6,625 bases of DNA from an uncultured Haloferula sp. (GTDB taxonomy: Bacteria > Verrucomicrobiota > Verrucomicrobiae > Verrucomicrobiales > Akkermansiaceae), in contig CAMLOZ010000211.1 in NCBI GenBank assembly GCA_946481625.1, forward strand, positions 1-6,625, in the 5' to 3' direction. Within the stretch, counting starts at the first letter, position 1, and every line of letters starts with the position of its first letter. The translations under genes were made by a program, and so were the position numbers. This document shows, piece after piece, positions 5,563 to 6,625 of this stretch. The notes beneath the pieces are model-generated. The model did not search any database, was not told the origin of the DNA, and saw only the letters and a list, made by a program, of their open reading frames with translations.

Positions 5563-6625
5563 ATGGAAATCCCCTACATCTTCACCCCGCGCAAGGACAC
5601 CGGCCTCTTCAACTCGAAGATCGCCATCTGGCTCTTCCTCGCGTCGGAAGTCATGCTCTTCGGCGGCTTCTTCTCCGCCTACATCTTCCTGCGCCTCGGG
5701 GCCGATTACCCGTGGCCCGAGCGCACGCTCCCGGTGCTGCCGGGCTTGATCAACACCTTCGTCCTCATCGCCTCCTCGGTCACGGTGGTGTTCGCGTGGG
5801 CTTCGCTCAAGATGCGCCAGTGGGGCCGGTTCCAGATCTTCATGGCCTTCACCTGCCTCTGCGCCCTCATCTTCATGGGGCTCAAGGGCATCGAGTACAA
5901 CGTGAAGTTCCATCACCAGGCACTCCGCACGAAGGACTACACGGTGCTGGAAGGCCACCTCGGCTACGAGCTCAAGGACGGCGTCCACGTCGAACACGGC
6001 CATGACCCGAAGGAAGAGGATTACGCCCTCAACCACCACGGCAAGAAGTTCGAGGAAAACGTGATCAACTTCGAGACCACCCAGATCACCTTCAACACCG
6101 TCCGCTACCACAAGGACTGGGTGGAGGAAATGATCGCCCGTGCGAAGGAGCGCAACGCGAAGATCACCCTCGCCGCAAAGCTCGACCTCGCGACCGCTCC
6201 CGGCAAGCCGGTCAGCTTCGCCGAGGGCACCGAACTGGATCTCCCTCTCCTTGACTCGATCAAGAAGGCCCATCTCGCCGCCCGCGCCCACAACGCCGAT
6301 CTCAGGACCGAGGAACTCCGCCGCCTCTGGAAGGAAGCGAAGAAGGCGAATCCGGACAAGGACGACCGCGAACTCGCCCCGGGAATCTCGATTGACGTCG
6401 CCAAGCTCGCCCTCCTGCCCGAGTCCCCCTCGATCGTCTTCAAGGTCGAGCCGGCCGTCGTCTTCCACTTCAAGCCCCGCGATATCCAGGAAACCCCTGC
6501 CGCCGGCACTCTCCGCGACGGCACCGCCCTCGTCGGCAAGATGCTCGAAAGCCCGATGGGCTTCCACTACGTGGATGCCATCGACTTCCGCCACCTCGCC
6601 ATGAATGCCGAGGAAAGGGGCGTCG
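5563..6625 (+). CDS. coxC: Cytochrome c oxidase subunit III with a long hydrophilic insertion (5' part; runs off the window)
   Basis: The frame is open from the ATG at 5563 to the window end (354 codons, no stop). The first ~115 residues are typical of the short bacterial subunit III: helix 1 with IAIWLFLASEVMLFGGFF (about 20-44, conserved Glu29), helix 2 (about 61-83, LIASSVTVVFAWA), helix 3 (about 90-108) ending in LKGIEY with conserved Glu111. Subunit III stabilises subunit I and helps proton uptake; it binds no metal. The next helix, normally starting soon after this point with an HGLHV-like motif, does not appear. Instead residues ~115-354 are charged and soluble-looking, with His clusters (117-118, 142-147, 158-159), Lys/Glu-rich likely helices (about 186-199 and 231-265) and a likely beta-rich stretch (276-304). 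I do not recognise this insert. The remaining helices are presumably beyond the window. The gene lies 43 nt after coxA, consistent with one operon. Confidence 0.9.
   Translation, partial: MEIPYIFTPRKDTGLFNSKIAIWLFLASEVMLFGGFFSAYIFLRLGADYPWPERTLPVLPGLINTFVLIASSVTVVFAWASLKMRQWGRFQIFMAFTCLCALIFMGLKGIEYNVKFHHQALRTKDYTVLEGHLGYELKDGVHVEHGHDPKEEDYALNHHGKKFEENVINFETTQITFNTVRYHKDWVEEMIARAKERNAKITLAAKLDLATAPGKPVSFAEGTELDLPLLDSIKKAHLAARAHNADLRTEELRRLWKEAKKANPDKDDRELAPGISIDVAKLALLPESPSIVFKVEPAVVFHFKPRDIQETPAAGTLRDGTALVGKMLESPMGFHYVDAIDFRHLAMNAEERGV

Noticed and set aside
5550..5572. 8-bp direct repeat GGAAATCC (5550-5557 and 5565-5572) around the coxC start
   Set aside because: Too short to distinguish from chance, and the second copy is simply the first codons of coxC.
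5536..6594. 352-codon minus-strand frame opposite coxC
   Set aside because: The plus-strand frame encodes recognisable subunit III helices; the minus product is charged and low in complexity, and is a shadow.

Overview
The window is one tightly packed respiratory operon read left to right on the + strand. It comes from a GC-rich bacterium, and I see no RNA gene, mobile element or CRISPR array. Gene content, the very strong G/C preference at third codon positions, the near absence of Shine-Dalgarno leaders and the style of the cytochrome domains suggest a member of the Planctomycetes-Verrucomicrobia-Chlamydiae group, most likely Verrucomicrobiota (Luteolibacter-like). That placement rests on recalled family resemblance, not on a search.

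Layout: (1) the 3' end of a gene whose last ~110 residues are a mono-haem cytochrome c domain (1-484); (2) a 12-helix protein of the CcoN / haem-copper oxidase subunit I family (504-2018); (3) a CcoO-like membrane-anchored mono-haem cytochrome c (2068-2811); (4) a second membrane-anchored mono-haem cytochrome c (2837-3595), paralogous to the domain in gene 1; (5) a full-length A-type cytochrome c oxidase subunit I, CoxA (3615-5519); (6) the 5' part of subunit III, CoxC (5563 to past the window end). Gaps are 19, 49, 25, 19 and 43 nt. No terminator is evident inside, so the genes are probably co-transcribed.

The CcoN-like protein is the surprise. It aligns by eye with cbb3 subunit I along the helices, but every residue that should bind CuB or haem b3, plus the active-site tyrosine, is replaced, and there is no histidine between residues 197 and 389. 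Its partner CcoO-like protein keeps CxxCH but has Cys where the axial Met is expected. The operon therefore appears to pair a catalytically dead cbb3-type N/O module and two extra mono-haem cytochromes c with a complete A-type oxidase core. My working inference is that the dead N subunit is a membrane scaffold for haem c domains that pass electrons to the CuA/aa3 oxidase, i.e. an unusual supercomplex or electron-entry module. CoxA lacks the K-channel lysine (Leu379). CoxC has a long hydrophilic insertion of at least ~240 residues after its third helix.

The only non-coding DNA is the short gaps. The 49-nt gap before the CcoO-like gene holds a four-unit degenerate heptamer repeat (TTAGTCA) and a small hairpin. 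All five gaps carry a similar A/T-then-pyrimidine motif just before the start codon in place of a clear ribosome binding site.
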